Positions 13,394 to 20,319 of a DNA stretch of 22,282 nt are shown here, one piece after another. The first letter of the stretch is position 1. The number at the start of each line of letters is the position of its first letter. The notes under the pieces were generated by a model. It made no database searches. It saw nothing but the letters and a program-made list of their open reading frames with translations, and was not told the DNA's origin. The stretch spans positions 1 to 22,282 of IMG/VR virus record IMGVR_UViG_3300045135_003636, one strand, 5' to 3'. Source of the stretch: a virus. The translations under genes and the position numbers were made by a program.

Positions 13394-15988
13394 ATGCCAC
13401 CCGTAGTTCTTGGTGCTGTCGCCCTCGGGGGCGCTGCCATTGCGGCCGGCGGTGTGGCCGCGGCTTTTGCAGCCACGGGTCTGGTCGGCTTTGCCGCCCA
13501 GTTCGGGGCGTCGATGCTGCTCTCGGCAGCCGCACAGGCCTTGATGCCCGGGCCAAGCCTTGGCCAGATGGAAATGAAGGCCCGCACAGTGACGGTGCGC
13601 GAGCCGGTGATGCCGCGCGAAATGGTCTACGGCCGCACGCGCAAGGGCGGTGTGATTGTGTTCCTGCATTCCACGGGAGCGAAAGACAAAGACCTGCACT
13701 TGGTGGTGGTGCTGGCGGCGCACCGCATCAAATCCATTGGCGCCATCTATTTTGAGGGCGAAGAGGCGATTGATGCCGCAGGTGCAGCCCAGGGCCGTTG
13801 GGCGGGCAAGGTCGCTGTGGAAAAGCGCCTCGGTGCTGATGACCAGACCGCCTTTGTGGGGCTTATTGCGGCGGCGCCCGAGCATTGGACGGATGCCCAT
13901 CGCCTTGCGGGCTGTGCGGCACTCTATTTGAAGTTGACCTATGATGCAGATGCCTTTCCGGGCGGCATTCCGAACATCACCGTGGATCTGGAGGGCAAGG
14001 ACGATATTCTCGATCCAAGGACGGGCACGCGGGTCTATACTGACAATGCGGCCCTCTGTGTGGCCGATTACATGGCACATCCAACCTATGGCATCGGGGC
14101 TGCAATCGGGGGTACGGATGGGATCGAGACCGACAGTCTGATCGAGGCCGCCAATATCTGCGATGAGACTGTGGCGCTGGCCACAGGTGGCACGGAGGCG
14201 CGCTATACCTGTAATGGTGTGGTCTCGCTCTCGGAAACGCCCAAAATCATTATTGAGGCGATGCTGACAGCCATGGCAGGCCGTTGCATCTGGCAGGCGG
14301 GCCAGTGGCGGATGCGGGCGGGGGCCTACCGGGTGCCGGAGACAGTGATCACGGCAGATGACCTGCGCGAGGGCGGGATGACCCTGACCACGCGGCAAAG
14401 CCGGGCGTCGAATTTTAATGCGGTGCGTGGCCAGTTTGTCAGCCCCGAAAACAGCTGGCAGCCAGATGACTTCCCGGCCTATGCCAGTGAGGCCTACCGC
14501 TTGGAGGACAATGGCGAGCGGGTCTGGCGGGATATCTCGCTGCCCTTCACGATCTCCGCGTCCATGGCGCAGCGGCTGGCGAAGATCGAGTTGGAACGCG
14601 CGCGCCGGCAAATGAGCCTGAAGGTAGCGGGCAAGCTCAAGGCCTGGCGGGTTGCCGCAGGCGAGACCACCTATGTGCGCTATGATCGCTGGGGGTTCGG
14701 CGGCGCGGCTCTGCCGGAGGGCAAGCCCTTTGAGGTTGAGGCGGTGCGGCTGGATCTGACGCAGATCGGACCAGGCCCGCGCTTGGCGCCAGAACTCCTC
14801 CTGCGCGAAACCTCTCCGCTCATATATGATTGGGATGCGAGTGAAGAGCAAATCTACGCAGTCGCCCCACGCACGACGCTGCCCTCGGCCTTTGACATCG
14901 CGCCACCGGGTGCGCCGCAGATCAGTGAAGAGCTTTATGTGACCCGCGACGGCTCGGCGGTGAAAGTTCTGGCGCGGATCGCCTGGGAGCCCGCGGCCTC
15001 GGGCTTTGTCGATACCTATCAGGTGGAAACTCGGCGCAATGGGGGTGACTGGCTGGACCGGGGCCGCACCTCTGGGACGGTGATGGAGTTGCGCGACATC
15101 CAGCCGGGCCAATGGGACGTGCGGATCAAGGCGATCTCGGTTTTGGGGGTCTCCTCAAGCTGGCGCGAAGGGGGCTTGGAGATCGTGGGACTGACGGCGC
15201 CACCAGCTGCGCTGACGGGGCTGACCATCCAGTCTGCGGGTGGTCTTGCCGTGTTGAAATGGCAGCGCTCGGTTGATGTGGACGTCCGCGTGGGCGGCAA
15301 TGTCATTATCCGCCATAGCAAGGAAATGGCCGCCACCTGGGCCAACTCCACGCTGATGGACCGCGTCTCGGGCGGCGAGGCGATTGCGGTCGTGCCGCTC
15401 AAACCCGGGACATACCTGCTACGGGCTGAAGACAGCGAGGGCCGCATTGGTCCTGTCAGTACGGTGAGCACCAAGGGCGTGCAGATCCTGAGCTTTGCCC
15501 AGCTGAATACGCTGGCGGCGGAGCCAAGCTTTGTGGGGACAAAGACCAATCTTGAAGCGGTCAGCGGAACCCTGAAGCTTGAGAGCGCGCCAGATGCAAG
15601 CGGCCGGCCTGAGGTTGCGGCACTTGAGGGGCTCTACGCTTTTGGCGATCGCCTTGATTTTGGCGGCCTGAAGCGGGTCCGGCTGCGCTCGGATATTCTG
15701 GTCGGGGCTTCGGCCCTGTCGGATTACATTGATGACCGCATGACACCGATAGATAGCTGGGCCGACTTTGACGGCTCCGAGGGCGCCGATATCGACGTCG
15801 TACTCGAGGTCCGCGAAACCGATGACGACCCAGCAGGTGCAAACCCCGTCTGGGGACCCTGGGGGCGGATCGACAACAGTGAAATCGAGGCCCATGCCGT
15901 TGAGGCACGCGCCTGGCTCAGAACCAGTGATCCGGCCTTTACGCCGATCGTCTCGGAATTGCGGCTGATAGCAGATGAGGTGGTGTAA
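13394..15988 (+). CDS. Tail tip attachment / host specificity protein, lambda gpJ-like
   Basis: 864 residues; ATG 13394 has GGAGG about 10 bases upstream. The N-terminus has hydrophobic Ala/Gly-rich segments (residues 4-52) seen in many J-like proteins, followed by PREMVYGRTRKGGVIVFL, a long central tip-forming domain (ADYMAHPTYGIGA, ICDETVAL, FNAVRGQFVSPENSWQPDDFP), and from about residue 515 two fibronectin III-like domains (PPGAPQISEELYVTRDG, WEPAASGFVDTYQVETRRNGGDW; then LTAPPAALTGLTIQS, LKWQRSVDVDV). The C-terminal 200 residues contain a beta sandwich with LRSDILVGASALSDYIDDRM. J proteins form the trimeric tip and contact the host receptor. The stop overlaps the ATG of the next gene (TAATG). 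Confidence 0.9.
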   Translation: MPPVVLGAVALGGAAIAAGGVAAAFAATGLVGFAAQFGASMLLSAAAQALMPGPSLGQMEMKARTVTVREPVMPREMVYGRTRKGGVIVFLHSTGAKDKDLHLVVVLAAHRIKSIGAIYFEGEEAIDAAGAAQGRWAGKVAVEKRLGADDQTAFVGLIAAAPEHWTDAHRLAGCAALYLKLTYDADAFPGGIPNITVDLEGKDDILDPRTGTRVYTDNAALCVADYMAHPTYGIGAAIGGTDGIETDSLIEAANICDETVALATGGTEARYTCNGVVSLSETPKIIIEAMLTAMAGRCIWQAGQWRMRAGAYRVPETVITADDLREGGMTLTTRQSRASNFNAVRGQFVSPENSWQPDDFPAYASEAYRLEDNGERVWRDISLPFTISASMAQRLAKIELERARRQMSLKVAGKLKAWRVAAGETTYVRYDRWGFGGAALPEGKPFEVEAVRLDLTQIGPGPRLAPELLLRETSPLIYDWDASEEQIYAVAPRTTLPSAFDIAPPGAPQISEELYVTRDGSAVKVLARIAWEPAASGFVDTYQVETRRNGGDWLDRGRTSGTVMELRDIQPGQWDVRIKAISVLGVSSSWREGGLEIVGLTAPPAALTGLTIQSAGGLAVLKWQRSVDVDVRVGGNVIIRHSKEMAATWANSTLMDRVSGGEAIAVVPLKPGTYLLRAEDSEGRIGPVSTVSTKGVQILSFAQLNTLAAEPSFVGTKTNLEAVSGTLKLESAPDASGRPEVAALEGLYAFGDRLDFGGLKRVRLRSDILVGASALSDYIDDRMTPIDSWADFDGSEGADIDVVLEVRETDDDPAGANPVWGPWGRIDNSEIEAHAVEARAWLRTSDPAFTPIVSELRLIADEVV

Positions 15989-16218
15989 TGGCTCAGGCCC
16001 CCAGCTTTGTGATCATCAACGACAACGGGGCAGCTGTGCGCGCCCAGATCAACCAGATTGTTGCCGCACTGCGCTCCACCAGTAGCGGTGCGGTGGAGCC
16101 TGCGGCGACCGCGCCGGGCATGTTGTGGCTGGATACCAGCACCACACCGCCGACGCTCAAGCTGCGCAATCTGGGCGATGCTGCCTTTGAGCCGCTGCTC
16201 GATGGCGGCGAATACTGA
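15988..16218 (+). CDS. Small tail fibre-type protein
   Basis: 76 residues. The ATG overlaps the J stop. The C-terminal half APGMLWLDTSTTPPTLKLRNLGDAAFEPL is a motif common in phage fibre and tip-associated proteins, where it forms a beta-hairpin triple-helix element; the N-terminal part is a short helix (NDNGAAVRAQINQIVAALR). Likely decorates or extends the J tip. The exact role is not known. No other start fits the TAATG overlap. Confidence 0.7.
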   Translation: MAQAPSFVIINDNGAAVRAQINQIVAALRSTSSGAVEPAATAPGMLWLDTSTTPPTLKLRNLGDAAFEPLLDGGEY

Positions 16219-16256
16219 TCAAGACCACGAAATATACACGACCACGGGAGGCGCCC

Positions 16257-16568
16257 ATGACCGAGCCGGGCTTTCTAGACACACTGAACAGCCTGTTTGG
16301 CGGGGCGGTGACGACGCTGATCGGAGCCTTTACCGGGCGGCTGATGTATCACTCGGGTGAGGTGAAACTTGGCCGGCGGCGGTTTTTTGGCAAGGAGCTC
16401 TTGTGGGAAATCCCCGTTGCCATCGGCATGGCCATCATTGGCGAGGCTATCGCAAGCCACTTTGATCTTGGCCAGCCAGTGCGCACGGGGCTTGTAGCCA
16501 CGCTGGCGTATCTGGGACCGCGCGGGGCGGAGGCCCTGATGACAGCCTGGCTTTGTCGCAAGAAGTAA
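16257..16568 (+). CDS. Holin (LydA / superfamily III type)
   Basis: 103 residues; ATG 16257 with GGGAGG nearby. Three hydrophobic stretches are visible (about 14-30, 49-66 and 77-98), separated by a charged loop KLGRRRFFGKELLW, and the protein ends CRKK. This pattern and size match LydA-like holins, which open the inner membrane at a set time and release endolysin. It stands at the start of the lysis cassette ahead of the endolysin and spanins, consistent with the call. The gap before it (38 bp) holds only the ribosome site. Confidence 0.82.
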   Translation: MTEPGFLDTLNSLFGGAVTTLIGAFTGRLMYHSGEVKLGRRRFFGKELLWEIPVAIGMAIIGEAIASHFDLGQPVRTGLVATLAYLGPRGAEALMTAWLCRKK

Positions 16569-16654
16569 CCTCGCATCTGCCTGGTCATATCTTGATGTTC
16601 AGCGGGATGACGCCATGTGAATGCCAGTGAATGGATAAAGGGAGGTACTTTCTT

Positions 16655-16882
16655 ATGACTGATATTGCTCAGGTTCTCGGCGAGGTGTCCACGGCGGCTG
16701 ATCCGGTCGACGTTCTGCGCGCGGCCGTTTTGTCACAAGATGGATTTTGGCCTTCGCAACAGGTGGGCGTCGGGATCTATGAAGTTCAACTCTTTGGCGT
16801 GGTCGGGATTGGCCCGTCGCAAGCGGGCGCAGTCGATGACTGGGTTGTGCAAGCCAATGCGTATGCGCGCACAGCCGCCTAA
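16655..16882 (+). CDS. Hypothetical small protein in lysis cassette
   Basis: 75 residues from the ATG at 16655, which has a strong AGGGAGGT at 16638-16645; the in-frame ATG at 16631 has none. I do not recognise the family. It is mixed alpha/beta with a central hydrophobic strand (VGVGIYEVQLFGVVGIG) and an Ala-rich C-terminal helix. It has no signal peptide or clear membrane segment. It sits between the holin and the endolysin and is followed by a terminator, so it may be an accessory lysis factor or an unrelated insertion. Confidence 0.6.
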   Translation: MTDIAQVLGEVSTAADPVDVLRAAVLSQDGFWPSQQVGVGIYEVQLFGVVGIGPSQAGAVDDWVVQANAYARTAA

Positions 16883-16942
16883 AGCAGGCGCCGCCTAATC
16901 AGCCCAGCCCGCAGGGCTCAGCAATTATTTTACGACCACCAC

Positions 16943-16966
16943 AGCCGCCCTCCGGGGCGGCTTTTT
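16943..16966 (+). terminator. Rho-independent terminator upstream of the endolysin gene
   Basis: AGCCGCCC (16943-16950) pairs with GGGCGGCT (16955-16962) across a TCCG loop, followed directly by a run of five T (16962-16966). It lies between the small hypothetical gene and the endolysin. A second, weaker hairpin (AGCCC/GGGCT) lies upstream near 16903-16918. Late transcripts must pass this to express the endolysin, or the endolysin has its own promoter, which I could not identify. Confidence 0.78.
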
Positions 16967-16981
16967 GCATGGGAGAACATC

Positions 16982-17914
16982 ATGACACCTTTTGAGATTG
17001 CCCGCGGGTATATCGGCACCACCGAGGGCCCGGGTCCCGCAAACAACCCCGTTGTCATGGGGATGTATGCCTCGGTCGGTCACGATTGGGTGGAGCACGA
17101 CTCTGTGGCGTGGTGCGCGGCGTTCGTTGGTCATTGCCTGGAGAAGGCTGGCATTCGCTCGACGCGCAAGCTGACGGCGCGGTCCTATCTCGAGTGGGGT
17201 GTCCCGGTAGAGATCGCGGATGTGCAGCCCGGTGATATCGGGATAAAACCCCGTGGGTCATCCAGCTGGCAGGGGCATGTGTTCTTTATCGATCGGATCG
17301 AGGGCGCCTGGGTTTGGGGTCTTGGCGGCAATCAGTCCGATGCGGTGAATGTGAAACGCTATCCGGTCTCAAAGCTCTTAGGCGTGCGGCGGGCTGGCAA
17401 TGTGGCGCCATCAGTGACCCTATCCGTCAAGGCAGTGCAGGCCCGCTTGAAAGATCTCGGATACCACGAGGTCGGCACCATCGACGGAATCAATGGTCCA
17501 CGCACGCGTGCTGCAATCCTGGCATTCCGCGATGACGCTGCACTGCCGTTGGTGCCCATCATTGATGTGGCGCTGGAGGAGGCTTTAGCCGTGGCGTCGC
17601 GACGAGCGGTTGCGCCGGAACGGGCAGCGGGCGCACCAATGGATAGCCGCATCGTGACGGCGGCGAGTGCGCAAATCGGGCTTGGGGTTCTGGGGGCCGC
17701 AGGCTCCATCACCTCTCAGATCGCACCAGCATTGAATGAGGCTGAACAGGCCCGGGATACGGCCTCCCGGATCTTGGCGCTCGCCGGTCTCGAGGAGTGG
17801 CTGGCCATGGCCTTGCCTTGGATCGGGATGGCGATGTTTGTCGGTGTCATTCTCTATGCGCTGAAGGCACGGGCCGCCCGCATTGACGATCACCGCACGG
17901 GGCGCACGCCATGA
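16982..17914 (+). CDS. Endolysin, TIGR02594-type NlpC/P60-like peptidase with PG-binding domain and C-terminal membrane segment
   Basis: 310 residues; ATG 16982 with GGGAGA about 6 bases upstream. Cys45 in VAWCAAFVGHC, His99 in GHVFFIDRI and Asn117 in GLGGNQSDAV form the cysteine-peptidase triad of the TIGR02594 group. Residues about 148-186 (VKAVQARLKDLGY, GTIDGINGPRTRAAILAFR) are a peptidoglycan-binding repeat of the PG_binding_1 type. The C-terminal part carries a hydrophobic helix at about 275-295 (WLAMALPWIGMAMFVGVIL), followed by a basic tail, so the enzyme may be membrane-tethered. It lacks an N-terminal signal, so release should depend on the holin. The stop overlaps the spanin start. 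Confidence 0.88.
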   Translation: MTPFEIARGYIGTTEGPGPANNPVVMGMYASVGHDWVEHDSVAWCAAFVGHCLEKAGIRSTRKLTARSYLEWGVPVEIADVQPGDIGIKPRGSSSWQGHVFFIDRIEGAWVWGLGGNQSDAVNVKRYPVSKLLGVRRAGNVAPSVTLSVKAVQARLKDLGYHEVGTIDGINGPRTRAAILAFRDDAALPLVPIIDVALEEALAVASRRAVAPERAAGAPMDSRIVTAASAQIGLGVLGAAGSITSQIAPALNEAEQARDTASRILALAGLEEWLAMALPWIGMAMFVGVILYALKARAARIDDHRTGRTP

Positions 17915-18171
17915 TGATGAGGTTTGCCTCTGCCTTCTTCACGCGCTTTGGCAGGCGCGCAGCATTCTACAGCGCGATCGCTTTGGCTGTGATTGTCGCC
18001 CTCTGGATCGCCTTCCGCCAAGGGCGCCAAGCCGCCGCGGCGCGTTTTGCCGTGCGCCGTGCCGATGCGCGCGTCAGATCCATGCAAACCTCAAAGGACA
18101 TTCGTCATGACGTGCAAAACGCTGACCGCGCTGATCTTGAGCGCCGCGCTGACCGCTGGATGCGCGATTGA
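17911..18171 (+). CDS. i-spanin (Rz-like)
   Basis: 86 residues; start ATG 17911 (or 17914/17917) overlapping the endolysin stop. A single N-terminal transmembrane helix (about residues 17-36, AAFYSAIALAVIVALWIAF) is followed by a polar, Ala/Arg-rich helical region likely to be coiled coil, the layout of an inner-membrane spanin. Its 3' end overlaps the o-spanin gene in another frame by 65 bases, as in the embedded or overlapping Rz/Rz1 class. The i-spanin/o-spanin pair fuses inner and outer membranes after peptidoglycan is cut. Identified by position and topology, not by sequence identity. Confidence 0.78.
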   Translation: MMMRFASAFFTRFGRRAAFYSAIALAVIVALWIAFRQGRQAAAARFAVRRADARVRSMQTSKDIRHDVQNADRADLERRADRWMRD

Positions 18172-18310
18172 TCCGACTGTCATGTATGAGGATTGCGACT
18201 GGGCAGAGCCTATTCGGCCGTCGCGTCATGATGTTTTGAGTGACGTGACGCTTGCGCAGATCGTGGCGCATAACGAGGTCGGCGCGCGGCTGTGTGGGTG
18301 GCGGCCATGA
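18107..18310 (+). CDS. o-spanin lipoprotein (Rz1-like)
   Basis: 67 residues from ATG 18107, with AAAGGA at 18093-18098 as a ribosome site; longer in-frame starts are shadows of the Rz gene. The N-terminus MTCKTLTALILSAALTAGC is a lipoprotein signal ending in the lipobox TAGC, so mature Cys19 would be acylated. Residue +2 is Ala, which favours outer-membrane sorting. The remaining 48 residues are soluble (AIDPTVMYEDCDWAEPIRP). The gene overlaps the Rz gene by 65 bases in the other frame, the expected genetic architecture. The stop overlaps the next ATG (ATGA). Confidence 0.85.
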   Translation: MTCKTLTALILSAALTAGCAIDPTVMYEDCDWAEPIRPSRHDVLSDVTLAQIVAHNEVGARLCGWRP

Positions 18311-18660
18311 CAACCACCACTGTGACGGAGGGCCCGGCCGTGCTCATTGGCTACGCGTGGCGGCTGCAGATTGAGGCCGAGGCGCCAGTCTTTGTTGAGG
18401 GTGCCCTTTATGCGGGGCAAATCCGTGAGCGGTCAAATGCGACGGAAGTCTTGGCCACGCTCACCAGCGCCGATCAGGGGATCCTGCGGGTCAGCGACAC
18501 CGTGCTGGAACTGGCGTTACGCCCGGACCAAACCGCTGATCTCGTGACCGGACGTGTTGTGCTTGACCTCGTGCGTACCGATCTCGCGCCTGATCTGCAT
18601 CTCGGCTTTCTCTTGGAACTCCCGGTCATCCTGCCGGTGACACGCGGGCTTGCCCCATGA
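18307..18660 (+). CDS. Beta-rich phage structural/adaptor protein
   Basis: 117 residues; ATG 18307 overlaps the o-spanin stop. The pattern (YAWRLQIEAEAPVFVEGALYAG, ATLTSADQGILRVSDTVLELAL, then DLVTGRVVLDLVR and a closing PVTRGL) is that of a small Ig-like or BppU-N-like domain found beside fibre genes in many phages, where it usually forms a beta sandwich that links fibres to the baseplate. The next gene is a collagen-like protein, a pairing often seen. I cannot name the family with certainty. Confidence 0.62.
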   Translation: MTTTTVTEGPAVLIGYAWRLQIEAEAPVFVEGALYAGQIRERSNATEVLATLTSADQGILRVSDTVLELALRPDQTADLVTGRVVLDLVRTDLAPDLHLGFLLELPVILPVTRGLAP

Positions 18661-18863
18661 GTGCCGCCATCTCGCAAACAGGGCCCATCACCATCACAGC
18701 CCCCATCAAGGTCCGCGTGGTGACAGGGCCGTTGCGCATCCGCCTTGGCGGCCAGCCGGGTCCAGAGGGCAAGGTCGGTCCACCCGGTGACAAAGGTGAT
18801 CAAGGCGATCCCGGGATCACCATCCTGCCCACAAACACCCCAATCAACGGAGGCTTCTTCTGA
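18657..18863 (+). CDS. Collagen-like mini-protein
   Basis: 68 residues; ATG 18657 overlaps the previous stop and the stop TGA overlaps the fibre ATG (TGATG). Residues 32-53 contain about seven consecutive G-X-Y triplets (GQP GPE GKV GPP GDK GDQ GDP G). Such triplets form a collagen triple helix and are common in phage fibres as a rigid trimeric rod. The N-terminal half is a beta-rich head (ISQTGPITITAPIKVRVVTGPLRIRL). It probably attaches the adaptor to the following fibre protein. The short length suggests a connector rather than a stand-alone fibre. Confidence 0.8.
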   Translation: MSAAISQTGPITITAPIKVRVVTGPLRIRLGGQPGPEGKVGPPGDKGDQGDPGITILPTNTPINGGFF

Positions 18864-19978
18864 TGGCCAATACGATCCAGTTCAAACGCCGCCAGGCAGG
18901 CAATGCCGGCGCGCCAGCCGCGCTCAAATCCGGCGAGGTCGCCCACAACGAGGTCGACGATACGCTCTATATCGGCAAAGGCGATGATGGCGGCGGGAAC
19001 GCGACTTCTATTGTGCCGTTGGCAGGAACAGGCGGGTTTGTGGCCCGCGTTGGCAGTCAGACCATTGGTGGCGCAAAGACATTCGCGGTTGCGCCGAAAT
19101 CAAGCCAGGAAGCCAGCAGCAGCACCGATCTTGTGCGCAAATCGCAGTTCGATGCGGGGCTTGCTGGCAAAGCTGCCGCCACCCACGCGCATGCGATCTC
19201 GGACGTGAGTGGGCTGCAGGCCGCTCTTGATGGCAAGGCCCCTGATGGGCACGGCCACGGCATCGGCGATGTCACAGGGTTGCAGTCGGCGTTGAGCGCG
19301 AAGGCCCCGGTGAACTCGCCAAATCTGACTGGCACCCCCACAGCACCGACGGCCGCCGGCGGGACAAATACAACCCAGCTGGCCACGACGGCCTTTGTGC
19401 AAACGGCACTGGCAGGCTTTGGCGCCGGCGATATGCTCAAATCCGCCTATGACACCGACAATGATGGTAAGGTCGACGCGGCCGAGGTGGCAGACAGTGT
19501 GCCTTGGGCAGGTGTCACCGGCAAACCCGCCACCTTTGCGCCAGCGTCCCACAGCCATGCGATCTCGCAGATCACCGGGCTGCAGGCCGTGATTGATAGC
19601 AAAGCCGGGCTAGCCTCGCCTGCCTTGACCGGCACGCCGAGTGCGCCCACGGCATCAAGTGGCACCAACACAACCCAGATCGCGAGCACCGCATTTGTCC
19701 AAGCGGCCATCGCCGCACTGATTGATGCAGCCCCCGGCGCGCTGAACACCTTGAACGAATTGGCCGCTGCCTTGGGCGATGATCCCAACTTCGCAAGCAC
19801 CGTGACCAATGGGCTGGCCGGCAAGCTGGCCGCAAGTTCCAACCTCGCAGACCTGCCCAATAAGGGCACGGCTAGGTCCAATCTGGGGCTCGGATCGCTG
19901 GCTGTGCAAGCGGCCAATGCAGTCGCCATCACCGGCGGGAGCATTACCGGCATCGCACTTGATGGCGGCACATTCTGA
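18863..19978 (+). CDS. Tail fibre protein with HxH metal motifs, EF-hand-like loop and Phage_fiber_2 repeats
   Basis: 371 residues. The head MANTIQFKRRQAGNAGAPAA ... GEVAHNEVDDTLYIGKGDD is the fibre attachment module that also occurs in the next gene. Three HxH motifs, HAH 108-110, HGH 130-132 and HSH 230-232, sit in repeats of the form HAISDVxGLQ, where trimeric fibres coordinate iron. Two near-identical segments (LTGTPTAPTAAGGTNTTQ... and LTGTPSAPTASSGTNTTQ...) are Phage_fiber_2 repeats 300 bases apart. Between them is DTDNDGKVDAAE (residues 197-208), a consensus EF-hand calcium loop. It ends with an ALDGGTF-type strand. It is the main side or tip fibre of the host-recognition module. Confidence 0.85.
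   Translation: MANTIQFKRRQAGNAGAPAALKSGEVAHNEVDDTLYIGKGDDGGGNATSIVPLAGTGGFVARVGSQTIGGAKTFAVAPKSSQEASSSTDLVRKSQFDAGLAGKAAATHAHAISDVSGLQAALDGKAPDGHGHGIGDVTGLQSALSAKAPVNSPNLTGTPTAPTAAGGTNTTQLATTAFVQTALAGFGAGDMLKSAYDTDNDGKVDAAEVADSVPWAGVTGKPATFAPASHSHAISQITGLQAVIDSKAGLASPALTGTPSAPTASSGTNTTQIASTAFVQAAIAALIDAAPGALNTLNELAAALGDDPNFASTVTNGLAGKLAASSNLADLPNKGTARSNLGLGSLAVQAANAVAITGGSITGIALDGGTF
19316..19411 (+). repeat. Phage_fiber_2 repeat, copy 1
   Basis: Encodes SPNLTGTPTAPTAAGG-TNTTQLATTAFVQTAL (32 residues). The second copy starts exactly 300 bases downstream. The two copies differ in about a third of their residues, so this is an old internal duplication of the fibre gene rather than a recent one. 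Confidence 0.8.
19616..19711 (+). repeat. Phage_fiber_2 repeat, copy 2
   Basis: Encodes SPALTGTPSAPTASSG-TNTTQIASTAFVQAAI (32 residues), paired with copy 1 at 19316. Each copy follows an HxH-GLQ module, so the duplicated unit is a composite of both. Confidence 0.8.
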
Positions 19979-20025
19979 TCCGCTTTGATCCGTCCCTCAC
20001 ATGAGGCAGAACCCCAGGAGGTCCC

Positions 20026-20316
20026 ATGGCCAGCACAATCCGTATGAAACGATCCGCCATTGCCACAAAGGTGCCAACCACGGCACAGCTGGATCTGGGC
20101 GAGCTTGCGATCAACACCCGCGACGGCAAGCTCTTCCTGAAACGCGCGGACGGCAGCGAGGAGATCATTGAGGTTGGCGCCCGTTGGGGCGCATTTACGG
20201 CCCATGCCACCGGATCGAGCCTGACCTTCCGCTATAATGGCACCGACGTGATGACGCTCGATGGTTCTGGCAATTTGAGAGTGCTCGGCGATGTCACCGC
20301 TTTTGGGAGCCCGTAA
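20026..20316 (+). CDS. Second short fibre-head protein
   Basis: 96 residues; ATG 20026 with a strong AGGAGG site. The N-terminus (MASTIRMKRSAIATKVPTT ... LGELAINTRDGKLFLKRADG) parallels the head of the preceding 371-aa fibre (MANTIQFKRRQ ... SGEVAHNEVDDTLYIGKGDD), suggesting a shared attachment fold. After it come a beta-hairpin and SSLTFRYNGTDVMTLDGSGNLRVLGDVTAFGSP, the short repeat used in many fibres near a chaperone or tip. It has no glycine-rich region. Probably a companion fibre that connects to the glycine-rich proteins downstream. Confidence 0.72.
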   Translation: MASTIRMKRSAIATKVPTTAQLDLGELAINTRDGKLFLKRADGSEEIIEVGARWGAFTAHATGSSLTFRYNGTDVMTLDGSGNLRVLGDVTAFGSP

Positions 20317-20319
20317 ACC

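Noticed and set aside
13361-15112. Long minus-strand ORF (583 codons) opposite the J-like gene
   Set aside because: The plus-strand J-like protein shows clear domains; the antisense frame is His/Arg/Gln-rich with no recognisable fold, a common by-product of GC-rich third positions.
19316-19711. CRISPR or tandem-repeat locus
   Set aside because: Only two diverged protein-coding repeats 300 bases apart; no short regular repeats with spacers occur anywhere in the window.
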